Origin: a virus
Length of the DNA: 20,121 nt
Virus record (IMG/VR): IMGVR_UViG_3300017773_000206
Span: 1 to 20,121 of that record
Direction: 5' to 3' (one strand)
The notes under the pieces are model-generated. The model was not told the DNA's origin. It saw only the letters and a list, made by a program, of their open reading frames with translations, and did not search any database. Position numbers and translations under genes: made by a program. Below, piece after piece: positions 12,270-18,516 of this stretch. Each line of letters starts with the position of its first letter. Positions within the stretch are counted from its first letter, which is position 1.

Positions 12270-12457
12270 TGAGATACTTACTCGAAGCACGTGATCAAAT
12301 CAATGCTGAGATCACTTGGGCAGATACCCACCAATCTGAGGAAGCAGTTGCTGGTTTGATCGCCGCACTGAATATCGTCGAAGACCTGATCGTTGAGGCG
12401 GGTCTTGTTGATCCAGCAAACGCGGCGATCCTTGCCGATGCGGGACACGTAGCATGA
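12269..12457 (+). CDS. Small hypothetical helical protein (62 aa)
   Basis: The product is acidic, Ala-rich and probably a two-helix bundle (YLLEARDQINAEITWADTHQ, then AVAGLIAALNIVEDLIVEAG) with a short Ala/Gly tail. No motif recognised. TAATG overlap upstream and ATGA overlap downstream place it in the operon of promoter copy 3. Confidence 0.6.
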   Translation: MRYLLEARDQINAEITWADTHQSEEAVAGLIAALNIVEDLIVEAGLVDPANAAILADAGHVA

Positions 12458-12639
12458 GTGCCGATGCATCAGTCTGGTTAGTGACCTACAAGGGTCAGTG
12501 GGATGGTAGCAAGATGGAAGGTGAGTCACCATACACCTTCATGGCATTCAGCGCGAGTCAAGCGTTGTCTATGCTGATCGAGTTGGAAGAGCAATACCCT
12601 GACCGCATTTGGTCTATCGAAGAAAAGGACGTTTCATGA
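12454..12639 (+). CDS. Small hypothetical protein (61 aa)
   Basis: The 61 residues suggest a beta-alpha-beta layout: SVWLVTYKGQWDG, YTFMAFSASQALSMLIELEE, then YPDRIWSIEEKDV. The middle 'SASQALSMLIELEEQYP' is typical of small phage proteins with a single amphipathic helix packed on strands, but no named family was recognised. ATGA overlaps link it to both neighbours. Confidence 0.6.
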   Translation: MSADASVWLVTYKGQWDGSKMEGESPYTFMAFSASQALSMLIELEEQYPDRIWSIEEKDVS

Positions 12640-12956
12640 AGCACGGTTCAATGACACACGACTTCACTGGTCGAAAGATTAAGAAGAAATCACCCAAGGG
12701 TGAAGTGTTCGAGAAGTATACACCGCGTCCTTTCGAGGAGAAGAAAGTGTCGGCGAGTCAACCGTACCGACGTGACTCAGATCAACCAGAGATTTCTTCT
12801 GTAGATCTGGGACCACCTTGCGTCAACTCTGCGCCAGAGCGTAAAGAGTATACAGGCACCCTCGTTACTGGCATCGCTACGATGCACAAGAGTAACGCTG
12901 TGCCAGTCATCAACCAAGAACAGGCGACTGAAATCGCCAACATGAGGAGATCATAG
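12636..12956 (+). CDS. Conserved aquatic-phage hypothetical protein (106 aa)
   Basis: The frame is open from 12609, but the ATG at 12636 overlaps the upstream TGA as elsewhere in the operon. The N-terminal 45 residues are very basic and Pro/Lys rich (FTGRKIKKKSPKGEVFEKYT) and look disordered. The C-terminal part, EYTGTLVTGIATMHKSNAVP followed by VINQEQATEIANMRRS, is the kind of strongly conserved tail I associate with a hypothetical family in aquatic T4-like phages. Its function is unknown to me. The last codons carry the GAGGAG ribosome site of the next gene. Confidence 0.65.
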   Translation: MKHGSMTHDFTGRKIKKKSPKGEVFEKYTPRPFEEKKVSASQPYRRDSDQPEISSVDLGPPCVNSAPERKEYTGTLVTGIATMHKSNAVPVINQEQATEIANMRRS

Positions 12957-13177
12957 TGAAAGGTGTTTTTGAAAACCTTATCGAAGCGAACGGTTCACTG
13001 ACAGGTGTAATCGTTAATTTAACTGAAGCGCATGCTGGTGCACGTGCACAGGGGATCGACATCGACGTATCCGCGTTGAACGATTGCCTAGATGCCGCAC
13101 AAGCAGCAACTGAGATCATTTCAGATATGATTGCCAAACTTGAGGATGCACCCTGCTACTTGGAGTCTGGTGAATGA
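12956..13177 (+). CDS. Small helical protein with GTG start (73 aa)
   Basis: The start is GTG at 12956, overlapping the upstream TAG by one base, with GAGGAGA at 12944-12950 6 bases away. The product is acidic and helical (ENLIEANGSLTGVIVNLTEA, then VSALNDCLDAAQAATEIISD) with no membrane segment. No family recognised. ATGA overlap with the next gene. Confidence 0.6.
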   Translation: MKGVFENLIEANGSLTGVIVNLTEAHAGARAQGIDIDVSALNDCLDAAQAATEIISDMIAKLEDAPCYLESGE

Positions 13178-13443
13178 AGAAAGTTCTGAGTTTCGTATTG
13201 GGGTGGGGCGAGCGAGTGTTCGTTCTCATCTCACAGTCAGGTAATGCACTGCTCTTGTTCGGTAACCCAGACGAGACCATCTCGGCAAGGTGCTACCGCC
13301 ACCGCAACGACCCCTACTGGGACAAGGCACATGACTTTGTCAACAAGGTGTTCTTCTGGGAAGAGGACCACTGCTACAAGAGTCATGTCAAGGACTTGTA
13401 CTTTGCCAGCGAGATACTCAGGCAGGGCGAGGGCGCAGTATAA
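13174..13443 (+). CDS. Conserved small phage protein (89 aa)
   Basis: Residues 1-30 are partly hydrophobic (KVLSFVLGWGERVFVLISQS) but broken by charges, so a membrane helix is not certain. NPDETISARCYRHRN is a striking segment that recurs in small hypothetical proteins of many phages ('NpDeTiSaRxyR'), followed by a W/F-rich C-terminus with H-x-C (EEDHCYKSHVKD). Function unknown. The late-promoter string TATAAATA spans its stop codon (13441-13443). Confidence 0.65.
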   Translation: MKKVLSFVLGWGERVFVLISQSGNALLLFGNPDETISARCYRHRNDPYWDKAHDFVNKVFFWEEDHCYKSHVKDLYFASEILRQGEGAV

Positions 13444-13446
13444 ATA
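13439..13446 (+). promoter_or_regulatory. T4-type late promoter TATAAATA
   Basis: An exact TATAAATA overlaps the end of the gene at 13174. The next gene starts at 13474 with GAGGAA at 13461-13466, leaving a leader of about 23 bases, a normal T4 late arrangement. Confidence 0.55.
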
Positions 13447-13473
13447 ACTGCGCATCTAACAGAGGAATTTATC

Positions 13474-13848
13474 ATGGATAGTGACCAACAACCAGTAATC
13501 AAACTGCGTATGCAAAAGGTGGAGGAACTTGCTCCAGGTGCTTTGTTCGCAGTAGAAAAACTCTCTGCTCATTTCAAGCAAGAGGCAATGGCAGCACACG
13601 ATGCCTATGGACGAATCTACTTTATGTGGACGTTCGAACAAGACGAAGACCCTGTACAGGTTCACATGCTTCAGACGGTACAACTGTCTTGGGCACTGGG
13701 CGTGGCAGACTTCGGACACGATGGCGAACTTGCCCGCAAGTGGCGCAAGGCGAACAAGAACACGTTCAAGACCGCCAAGAAGACATTACTCAAGACCGAA
13801 GGTATTGATGTTGTCTACGAGAAGCACGACTCGTTCGCTGGCGAATGA
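13474..13848 (+). CDS. Hypothetical protein (124 aa)
   Basis: GAGGAA at 13461-13466 is the ribosome site. The product has an N-terminal helical segment (KLRMQKVEELAPGALFAVEK), a central aromatic section (YGRIYFMWTFEQDED) and a basic Lys/Thr-rich section (RKWRKANKNTFKTAKKTLLK). No motif was recognised. It follows a late-type promoter and precedes a sigma70-type promoter, so it may be transcribed on its own late in infection. Confidence 0.65.
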   Translation: MDSDQQPVIKLRMQKVEELAPGALFAVEKLSAHFKQEAMAAHDAYGRIYFMWTFEQDEDPVQVHMLQTVQLSWALGVADFGHDGELARKWRKANKNTFKTAKKTLLKTEGIDVVYEKHDSFAGE

Positions 13849-13849
13849 G

Positions 13850-13877
13850 TTGACTTTTAGGACTCCATGTATAGAAT
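13850..13877 (+). promoter_or_regulatory. Sigma70-type promoter TTGACT-N16-TAGAAT
   Basis: TTGACT (13850-13855) and TAGAAT (13872-13877) are 16 bases apart in the 58-base gap before the exonuclease gene at 13907. This promoter lacks the ATTGATTCTATTCA element of the four repeated cassettes and is of a different type. Confidence 0.5.
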
Positions 13878-13906
13878 AGAGTTCGAACATTATTGAGTTA
13901 TGTATT

Positions 13907-14599
13907 ATGAGTGATAGAAAAGTATTCAACCTAGACCTGATCGAGTTACCCAAGATCAAACGTGTAAACATCGATGGCAAGCGCCACTATGTCCGCGAAG
14001 ATGGCGAGGTGGCGATGCCGTACCCTTCCGTGACCACAGTTACTTCTTCCTGTAAGAAGTTGCAGGCAGGACTGGCGCAGTGGCGTCGCCGTGTCGGTAA
14101 GGAAGAGGCACAGAAGATATCCACGCAAGCATCCCAGCGCGGTACTTCCGTCCACCAGTTGATTGAAGACTATTGCTCAAACACAGAGACAGAAGGCACC
14201 GTAATGCCTAACGCTCGCGAAATGTTCACCCGCCTACGCGATGTTGCTGATGAGCACATCGACAATATTCGAGTCATCGAAGGACTGATGTACTCCGACC
14301 ACCTACGCACAGCAGGCACTGTCGATATGATTGCAGAGTTCGATGGTGTTCTCTCAGTCATTGACTGGAAGACTGCTGCTCGCCGTAAGACCCGTTCAAA
14401 GATCTACAATTACTTCAAGCAGGAATCAGCATACGCTGTGATGTTCGAAGAGATGACGGGCATTCCCGTAACCCAACTAGTAACAGTAATCACTTCTTCA
14501 GAGGGCGACTCACAGGTGTTTGTTGAACACCGCGACGAGTGGGTTCCTGAATTTATTAAACTAAGGGATGATTATGAAGCGCAAAACTCCGTTGAGTAG
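13907..14599 (+). CDS. MGME1/RecB-like PD-(D/E)XK exonuclease (230 aa)
   Basis: The layout matches phage exonucleases related to mitochondrial MGME1 and the RecB nuclease fold: YPSVTTVTSSC near residue 39, RGTSVHQLIEDYC at 79-90, EGLMYSDHLRTAGTVDMIAE (Glu125, with Asp140 as metal ligand), then VLSVIDWKTA with Asp153 and Lys155 of the D-x-K motif, and FKQESAYAVMFEE (Gln172/Ala175/Tyr176 of motif III). It should degrade single-stranded DNA ends or flaps in replication, recombination or host DNA breakdown. A sigma70-type promoter lies just upstream. The 3' end overlaps the next gene by 26 bases. Confidence 0.85.
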   Translation: MSDRKVFNLDLIELPKIKRVNIDGKRHYVREDGEVAMPYPSVTTVTSSCKKLQAGLAQWRRRVGKEEAQKISTQASQRGTSVHQLIEDYCSNTETEGTVMPNAREMFTRLRDVADEHIDNIRVIEGLMYSDHLRTAGTVDMIAEFDGVLSVIDWKTAARRKTRSKIYNYFKQESAYAVMFEEMTGIPVTQLVTVITSSEGDSQVFVEHRDEWVPEFIKLRDDYEAQNSVE

Positions 14600-14855
14600 A
14601 GTAAGTCGCAGGACTCTTAAGATAGTCCACCGACCTAAGACAGAATCCCTTCTGGGGTATTGGATCGCCGAAGTATGGTATGATGGCGATGCTAGACCTG
14701 TAGGATACAATGAGGATCCATATCAGGCGCAGGGGGACGTCCCCGACGAACTGTACGAGGACGTCTGTTCGATGATGAACGCATTCGACTCAGAACCTTT
14801 GAGTCTCGACTACGTTGATTATCTAATTACTAGGAAACAGGAAACAGGAAACTGA
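14574..14855 (+). CDS. Hypothetical protein with heptanucleotide repeat at its 3' end (93 aa)
   Basis: Two ATGs occur (14568, 14574); the second is preferred because AAGGG at 14563-14567 is 6 bases before it. The N-terminus is basic (KRKTPLSRVSRRTLKIVHR) and the rest acidic (YLITRKQETGN at the end). GYWIAEVWYDGDARPVGYNE looks beta-stranded. The last codons are built from three tandem AGGAAAC units (14832-14852), so gain or loss of one unit would change the C-terminus. No family recognised. Confidence 0.65.
   Translation: MKRKTPLSRVSRRTLKIVHRPKTESLLGYWIAEVWYDGDARPVGYNEDPYQAQGDVPDELYEDVCSMMNAFDSEPLSLDYVDYLITRKQETGN
14832..14852 (+). repeat. Three tandem AGGAAAC heptamers
   Basis: AGGAAAC is repeated three times without interruption at the end of the gene at 14574. 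Seven is not a multiple of three, so slippage would shift the frame just before the stop. The units also resemble ribosome binding sites for the next gene (ATG 14867), although the spacing of the nearest one is long (about 17 bases). Confidence 0.7.
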
Positions 14856-14866
14856 CTGTTAATATT

Positions 14867-15457
14867 ATGAATAGAAAAGTGATCCTAACCGACTGCGATG
14901 GAGTGCTGTTGGACTGGGAATATGCATTCGATCAATGGATGCGAAGACACGAGTTTATGCCAACACAAGAACCTATTGCAGCGGCATATAAAATGGTTGA
15001 ACGATACGAAGATGTCTGTGAGAAAGACATGAACAGACTCATCCGAATGTTCAACGAATCAGCGGCAATGCGTAAGTTGCCACCCATGAGGGATGCGATT
15101 AAGTATGTTCGCAAACTTCATCAGGAGCATGGATATATATTCCATTGCATCACATCAATGAGCACAGATACTTATGCGCAACACCTGCGTAAAAAGAACC
15201 TGTGTGAGATGTTTGGTCCTTCTGTCTTTGAAGACTATATCTTCTTGGACTGCGGTGCTGACAAGGACGAAGTTCTTGAGAAGTATCGTGACACTGGTTG
15301 TTGGTGGGTTGAAGACAAACCACAGAACGCCGACGTTGGACTTGAGGTTGGACTGAGGAGCATTTTGCTCGAGCACGACTTCAGTCGCGACTACAGTGGG
15401 GGCGCATTTGTTGCTCCAGACTGGAAGACGATCTATAAGAAGATTGTATCTGGTTAA
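14867..15457 (+). CDS. HAD-superfamily phosphatase, 5'-nucleotidase-like (196 aa)
   Basis: All four HAD motifs are visible: motif I ILTDCDGVLL (Asp9 nucleophile, Asp11), motif II CITSM (Thr96 or Ser97), a Lys near GADKDEVL (Lys133) as motif III, and motif IV CWWVEDKPQNADVGLE with Glu149/Asp150 binding magnesium. The cap is the helical insert at residues 20-80. The size fits small phage nucleotidases or polynucleotide 3'-phosphatase-like enzymes; substrate not determinable. The last gene of this + strand run; a structured intergenic region and a convergent gene follow. Confidence 0.85.
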   Translation: MNRKVILTDCDGVLLDWEYAFDQWMRRHEFMPTQEPIAAAYKMVERYEDVCEKDMNRLIRMFNESAAMRKLPPMRDAIKYVRKLHQEHGYIFHCITSMSTDTYAQHLRKKNLCEMFGPSVFEDYIFLDCGADKDEVLEKYRDTGCWWVEDKPQNADVGLEVGLRSILLEHDFSRDYSGGAFVAPDWKTIYKKIVSG

Positions 15458-15541
15458 AGTCATCAGGGGAAACGAAAGGGTATGACTGCGAAGGATCGGA
15501 GTGAGGACTGATTCTTGAAAGGCGATAGCGGGGTCGCAGTC
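15458..15541 (+). other. Structured intergenic region, candidate small RNA
   Basis: GACTGCGA (15484-15491) pairs perfectly with TCGCAGTC (15534-15541). Inside, AAGGATC (15491-15497) can pair with GATTCTT (15510-15516). The left arm competes with another pairing, AGTCAT (15458-15463) with ATGACT (15482-15487), so two exclusive folds exist. The 58-base closed element is too short for a tRNA and lacks a T-loop. On the + strand it is followed by A8, so it is not an intrinsic terminator for the phosphatase gene. Confidence 0.4.
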
Positions 15542-15567
15542 AAAAAAAAGGGGACATCATGTCCCCC
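15542..15567 (-). terminator. Intrinsic terminator of the minus-strand gene
   Basis: GGGGACAT (15550-15557) and ATGTCCCC (15559-15566) are a perfect 8-bp stem with a one-base centre; read on the minus strand it is followed by eight T (15549-15542). This is a textbook rho-independent terminator about 86 bases after the stop of the gene at 15653-16033. Confidence 0.88.
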
Positions 15568-15652
15568 GTAGAAAGTGCTTCCTTGCGTCTTCTTATGCTA
15601 GGTTGCAAGCATTGGAGACCTCATCGCGAATATTATGTGACAATGGTTTCAG

Positions 15653-16033
15653 TTATATCCCTTCCTTGAGATGTTCTACTCTCTCCTCGAGTCTTCCAAC
15701 TCGGTCATGCATCATAGACGTTAAGTCTTTAATATCATCCGAGTTTTCGTGGACTCGCTGCTCGTATGCGGAGGACGAGTTAAGTTTTGCTTCTAACTGA
15801 CTGTCAACATAATTTAGAACGCCGAAAATTGAAGAACCCATGACACCAAGAAAACCGACGATACCAGAGATCACTGCCCCTATAGGGAAGGGACGAGAAT
15901 TCATTTCGAGCAAATGACTCTCAATCCTGTCTATGTTATCTTCTACTTGCCTCAAGTCTTGCTCATTATTCTTGATGCGACCTTCATGGGTAAACATCTT
16001 GGTTTCAACTTCGGAGATGCGCTCATTAGGCAT
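15653..16033 (-). CDS. Coiled coil-membrane-coiled coil protein, XhlA-like (126 aa)
   Basis: The only minus-strand gene. The frame opens at 16060, but the ATG at 16033 has AGGAGG (16044-16039 on the minus strand) 5 bases upstream. Residues 1-47 form a coiled coil (DLRQVEDNIDRIESHLLEMN), 52-74 a Gly-rich membrane helix (IGAVISGIVGFLGVMGSSIF), and the rest another coiled coil (LTSMMHDRVGRLEERVEHLK). This layout resembles phage XhlA/hemolysin-associated membrane proteins, which accompany holins and endolysins, although XhlA is usually shorter with the membrane helix at the end. It might serve in lysis or in anchoring a complex to the inner membrane. It ends in its own strong terminator, so it is an independent transcription unit. 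Confidence 0.75.
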   Translation of the reverse strand: MPNERISEVETKMFTHEGRIKNNEQDLRQVEDNIDRIESHLLEMNSRPFPIGAVISGIVGFLGVMGSSIFGVLNYVDSQLEAKLNSSSAYEQRVHENSDDIKDLTSMMHDRVGRLEERVEHLKEGI

Positions 16034-16100
16034 TAAAACCTCCTGTTGCAGTGTGAACATGGCACAGCAATAATAAATTTGTTCACCACGTCACTGTAAG

Positions 16101-16107
16101 TATTTAG
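16101..16107 (-). promoter_or_regulatory. Possible late promoter for the minus-strand gene
   Basis: The minus strand reads CTAAATA here, similar to T4-type late sites (TATAAATA), 68 bases before the ATG at 16033. It also overlaps the left arm TTTAGG (16103-16108) of an inverted repeat with CCTAAA (16120-16125). Evidence is thin. Confidence 0.2.
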
Positions 16108-16125
16108 GAGCAAACACCGCCTAAA

Positions 16126-16142
16126 CCTCGCGTTTCGCGAGG
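16126..16142. other. Perfect hairpin between divergent genes
   Basis: CCTCGCG (16126-16132) and CGCGAGG (16136-16142) form a 7-bp stem with a TTT loop, directly upstream of promoter copy 4. No T-run follows on the + strand, but the position suggests a structural barrier or a factor-dependent stop between the divergent units, like a promoter-stem-loop cassette. Confidence 0.5.
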
Positions 16143-16149
16143 AAATCGT

Positions 16150-16224
16150 AACTTATTGATTTTACAGGGGTTTTGAAACTTTGCCATTGCACCCTTTTCC
16201 GCGTATAATATCTCTTGTAAGATA
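16150..16224 (+). promoter_or_regulatory. Conserved sigma70-type promoter cassette, copy 4
   Basis: TTGCCA (-35, 16181-16186), 17-base spacer, TATAAT (-10, 16204-16209), with TTATTGATT at 16153-16161 and the downstream string TATAATATCTCTTGTAAG matching copy 2. It is the most diverged copy and lies after a hairpin rather than a stop codon. It reads into the gene at 16236. Confidence 0.85.
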
Positions 16225-16235
16225 AGGAATTGGAT

Positions 16236-16352
16236 ATGACTACTGATACTCACACATTCTATACCGCCGTTATTAATAGGTCTACAGGGTTCGTCAAGAT
16301 CTTCTGGGGTCCAAACCACCACAAGCGAGCAGTCGCTTACATTGGAGCATAA
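16236..16352 (+). CDS. Small hypothetical protein (38 aa)
   Basis: First gene after promoter copy 4. AAGGA (16224-16228) lies 7 bases before the ATG. The 38 residues (MTTDTHTFYTAVINRSTGFV at the start, then FWGPNHHKRAVAYIGA) could form a single beta hairpin. It ends one base before the next ATG, and its last codons hold the next ribosome site (GGAG 16343-16346). No family recognised. Confidence 0.55.
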   Translation: MTTDTHTFYTAVINRSTGFVKIFWGPNHHKRAVAYIGA

Positions 16353-16353
16353 A

Positions 16354-16719
16354 ATGACAATCGAAACTAGGTTAAAACTCGTCGCTACCGCTGGGGTGAT
16401 CTTCATCGCTTTGGCAGGCGCTAAGGCGTTTGCTCAGGAGACCGTTACCGTAACTGTTCCTGCTAACACCACTATTGTCGAAGTTGACTCAACTCACTGT
16501 GAACCAATCTACAACGAGTCGACTGGAAGTCTGTACGTTCCCCGATGCTGGCACCAAAAGCAGAAGGAAGCAGAAGCAGGACCAGTCGAGCGTATCTTCG
16601 ACCGTTCAGTTACTCGCGCGGGCGAGGAAGTTGAACAGTCAGTTCAGAACGGCATCGACCGAGTCATCTACGACCTTGGCAAGAAGATAGAGAAAGCAAC
16701 CTGTAGTTCGGGGTGTTAA
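16354..16719 (+). CDS. Exported hypothetical protein (121 aa)
   Basis: The ATG at 16354, with GGAG 7 bases upstream, is preferred over a TTG at 16342. The N-terminus is a signal peptide (TIETRLKLVATAGVIFIALA, cleavage probably after AKAFA). The mature protein of about 94 residues has a beta-type start (ETVTVTVPANTTIVEVD), Cys residues in THCEPIY, RCWHQ and the C-terminal CSSGC, and a helical middle. The four cysteines suggest disulfides in the periplasm. It lies between promoter copy 4 and a zinc-peptidase-like gene. Function unknown. Confidence 0.65.
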   Translation: MTIETRLKLVATAGVIFIALAGAKAFAQETVTVTVPANTTIVEVDSTHCEPIYNESTGSLYVPRCWHQKQKEAEAGPVERIFDRSVTRAGEEVEQSVQNGIDRVIYDLGKKIEKATCSSGC

Positions 16720-16720
16720 G

Positions 16721-17215
16721 ATGCATATCTACTTTACAAGGACTGTACCAAAGTATATGCGACTCTACGCCCACTTTGCGGCGAAGCAGTTAGGCGTTGA
16801 CGAATTGCGAGGAAGCATTGACGTTCACCTAAGTAAAGGAACCATAGAAGGCAACTCGTTTGGGTTGTGTTGGGGTGACAACCGTGAGGCAGAGATCCTC
16901 CTTGGTTCCCGACAATTTGGTAAGGCGATTACTCAGGAAGATAAACTCAAGACACTTGGTCACGAGTTAGTTCATGCGCGTCAGTATCTACGAAGGGAAC
17001 TCATTCCCCATGGCGACAGTCTCGACGAGTGCGTGTGGAAGGGTAAGAAGTGCACGTTCGACCCGAAGGACGAGAGCAACCAACCTTGGGAACTCGAGGC
17101 GAGTGAATGGGAAGAGACCCTGTACACTGCTTGGGAATCAATACTGGAAGCGGGGTCGATGCGGTTGGACCTACTTGCTGATATTTTATCGGAGGAACCT
17201 TTCTCGAATGTATAA
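16721..17215 (+). CDS. HExxH zinc-peptidase-like protein (164 aa)
   Basis: HELVH at residues 81-85 (context KTLGHELVHARQYLRRE) is the zinc site, and PWELEASEWEE at 122-132 supplies a likely third ligand, Glu126, as in the 'PWExEA' motif of phage and SprT/IrrE-type minimal gluzincins. There is no signal peptide, so it should act in the cytoplasm, on a host or phage protein, unlike the exported HExxHxxGxxH protein at 6103. KGKKCTFDPKDES lies between the two motifs. The ATG follows the previous stop by one base. The 3' end adjoins the late promoter at 17211. Confidence 0.75.
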   Translation: MHIYFTRTVPKYMRLYAHFAAKQLGVDELRGSIDVHLSKGTIEGNSFGLCWGDNREAEILLGSRQFGKAITQEDKLKTLGHELVHARQYLRRELIPHGDSLDECVWKGKKCTFDPKDESNQPWELEASEWEETLYTAWESILEAGSMRLDLLADILSEEPFSNV

Positions 17216-17218
17216 ATA
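17211..17218 (+). promoter_or_regulatory. T4-type late promoter TATAAATA
   Basis: An exact TATAAATA covers the end of the zinc-peptidase-like gene; GGGAGGG (17229-17235) and the ATG at 17239 follow at the spacing normal for T4 late genes. It probably drives the genes at 17239 and 18516. Confidence 0.65.
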
Positions 17219-17238
17219 GAATCATTACGGGAGGGACT

Positions 17239-18516
17239 ATGCCAGTTTTTAAAACCAGAGACGACCTGAAGATAGAACTCGACAAATGCGGATACAAAGA
17301 CCTCGCCGATGGTAAGACCAGCAAGGCAGTTGTGGTCCAGTTGCCGAAGGGCGGCGACCGCGAAGGTTCCCTCCGAGAGATCGAGAAGAAACTCAAGAAG
17401 TTTGGGGCGAAGTATAACCCAACAGGTGGACAGTCGTCTGTCGGTCGAACCGAGTGCACTGGTTCCTACTTTATCGAATGTAAGATCAAAGGCGGTGGTG
17501 GATCAGGAGCAGGTTCCGACATCACCGAACTCGCCGAGAGCGCGCAATGCGTTTACCTTGCGGCGAAATATAAGAAGGGTCAATACGACCACAAGACACT
17601 CGCAGACGTTAAAGCACACTACGACGTTTCCGACACCCTCAAGCGAATCAACGAGAAGATTACCGACGACTGGGTGGATTCATCCAAACTCGGTGCCGAT
17701 ATGATCGCGAAGAACTTCCCGAACTCAGGCAAGAACTATGTTGCTCACCGTGGATCCCGTTGGGTCGACGCGCTCGAAGCACACTGGAAGAAACTCAACA
17801 ACGAAGCAGGCAAACCGTTCACCAACCTGAACAAGTGGTCCCCTGCTGACATGTACATCGTTTCCGCAAAGGGCAAGACGATAAACCTACTCAAAGCAAA
17901 GACTCTTGTCGAACTCAACACCATGATGCTGGACGCATATAAGTCCAAGGACATCGTTGGTATCTCCCTGAAGAAGATGCGCGGCACTGCTATATTCAAA
18001 GAACTAAACATCACCCGCGAACGCAAGACCTACGAGTTTGATTCAGCAACCACTGGTCTGCGTGGGTTCTTCCAATCGGGCGACGGATACATCATGTTCA
18101 ATGGTGGTAAGGCACAATTCCGTAAGTTCGGTTCTACTTGGCAGGGCGAACTCAAAGGCAAGAACGCAAACATGGGCAAGGTATCAGGCGGTCCAGTTGG
18201 CGGGTTTGTTAAAGAATACTTTGGCGTGGATCTTATCCCTCAGCGCGAACTGTCAGTGGCAGACGACGAGACTATCGATAAGTTCTACGAGTGGTACACC
18301 TTATGTGATGACACACCTAAGTTAGACAAGTATGACTTCTACAAGGAAGTGAAAGAGAAGGACATGAATTGGTTTGTATCCAAAATCATGACCACCCAGT
18401 TAATGGCGATTGTCGCACAAGCAACCAAGAAACAGAGAGACGCGTTCACATCAGGTATGGTAAACTATGCTGCATCTGAATCCGTGCTCTCTGGACCATA
18501 CGCAAAGGTAATGTAA
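17239..18516 (+). CDS. Possible PD-(D/E)XK-fold protein, T4-like phage type (425 aa)
   Basis: The strong ribosome site GGGAGGG (17229-17235) and a late promoter precede it. The N-terminal 85 residues (KAVVVQLPKGGDREGSLREI, then VGRTECTGSYFIECKIKGGG) may be a separate small domain. In the centre, NLNKWSPADMYIVSAKGKTI (197-216) and, after one helix, DIVGISLKKMRGTA (238-251) resemble the Asp...(S/E)-x-Lys core of restriction-endonuclease-like folds, with Asp204 and Lys245 as the candidate pair. The rest (RKTYEFDSATTGLRGFFQSG; FVKEYFGVDLIPQRELS) is not recognised. It is cytoplasmic, codon use is like its neighbours, and TAATG overlaps the DUF6267-type gene. A DNA end-processing or packaging-linked role is a guess. 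Confidence 0.6.
   Translation: MPVFKTRDDLKIELDKCGYKDLADGKTSKAVVVQLPKGGDREGSLREIEKKLKKFGAKYNPTGGQSSVGRTECTGSYFIECKIKGGGGSGAGSDITELAESAQCVYLAAKYKKGQYDHKTLADVKAHYDVSDTLKRINEKITDDWVDSSKLGADMIAKNFPNSGKNYVAHRGSRWVDALEAHWKKLNNEAGKPFTNLNKWSPADMYIVSAKGKTINLLKAKTLVELNTMMLDAYKSKDIVGISLKKMRGTAIFKELNITRERKTYEFDSATTGLRGFFQSGDGYIMFNGGKAQFRKFGSTWQGELKGKNANMGKVSGGPVGGFVKEYFGVDLIPQRELSVADDETIDKFYEWYTLCDDTPKLDKYDFYKEVKEKDMNWFVSKIMTTQLMAIVAQATKKQRDAFTSGMVNYAASESVLSGPYAKVM

Noticed and set aside
15484-15541. tRNA-like closed stem between convergent genes
   Set aside because: The element is 58 bases, lacks a T-loop/GTTCRA segment and any CCA-type end, so it is not a tRNA; kept only as a structured element.
15484-15549. 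Intrinsic terminator for the + strand phosphatase gene
   Set aside because: The stem is followed by A8 on the + strand; the T-run exists only on the minus strand and belongs to the other hairpin at 15550-15566.
17001-17459. Minus-strand 152-codon frame
   Set aside because: Antisense across a late promoter and two supported genes; low-complexity Pro/Ser/Arg translation typical of shadow frames.
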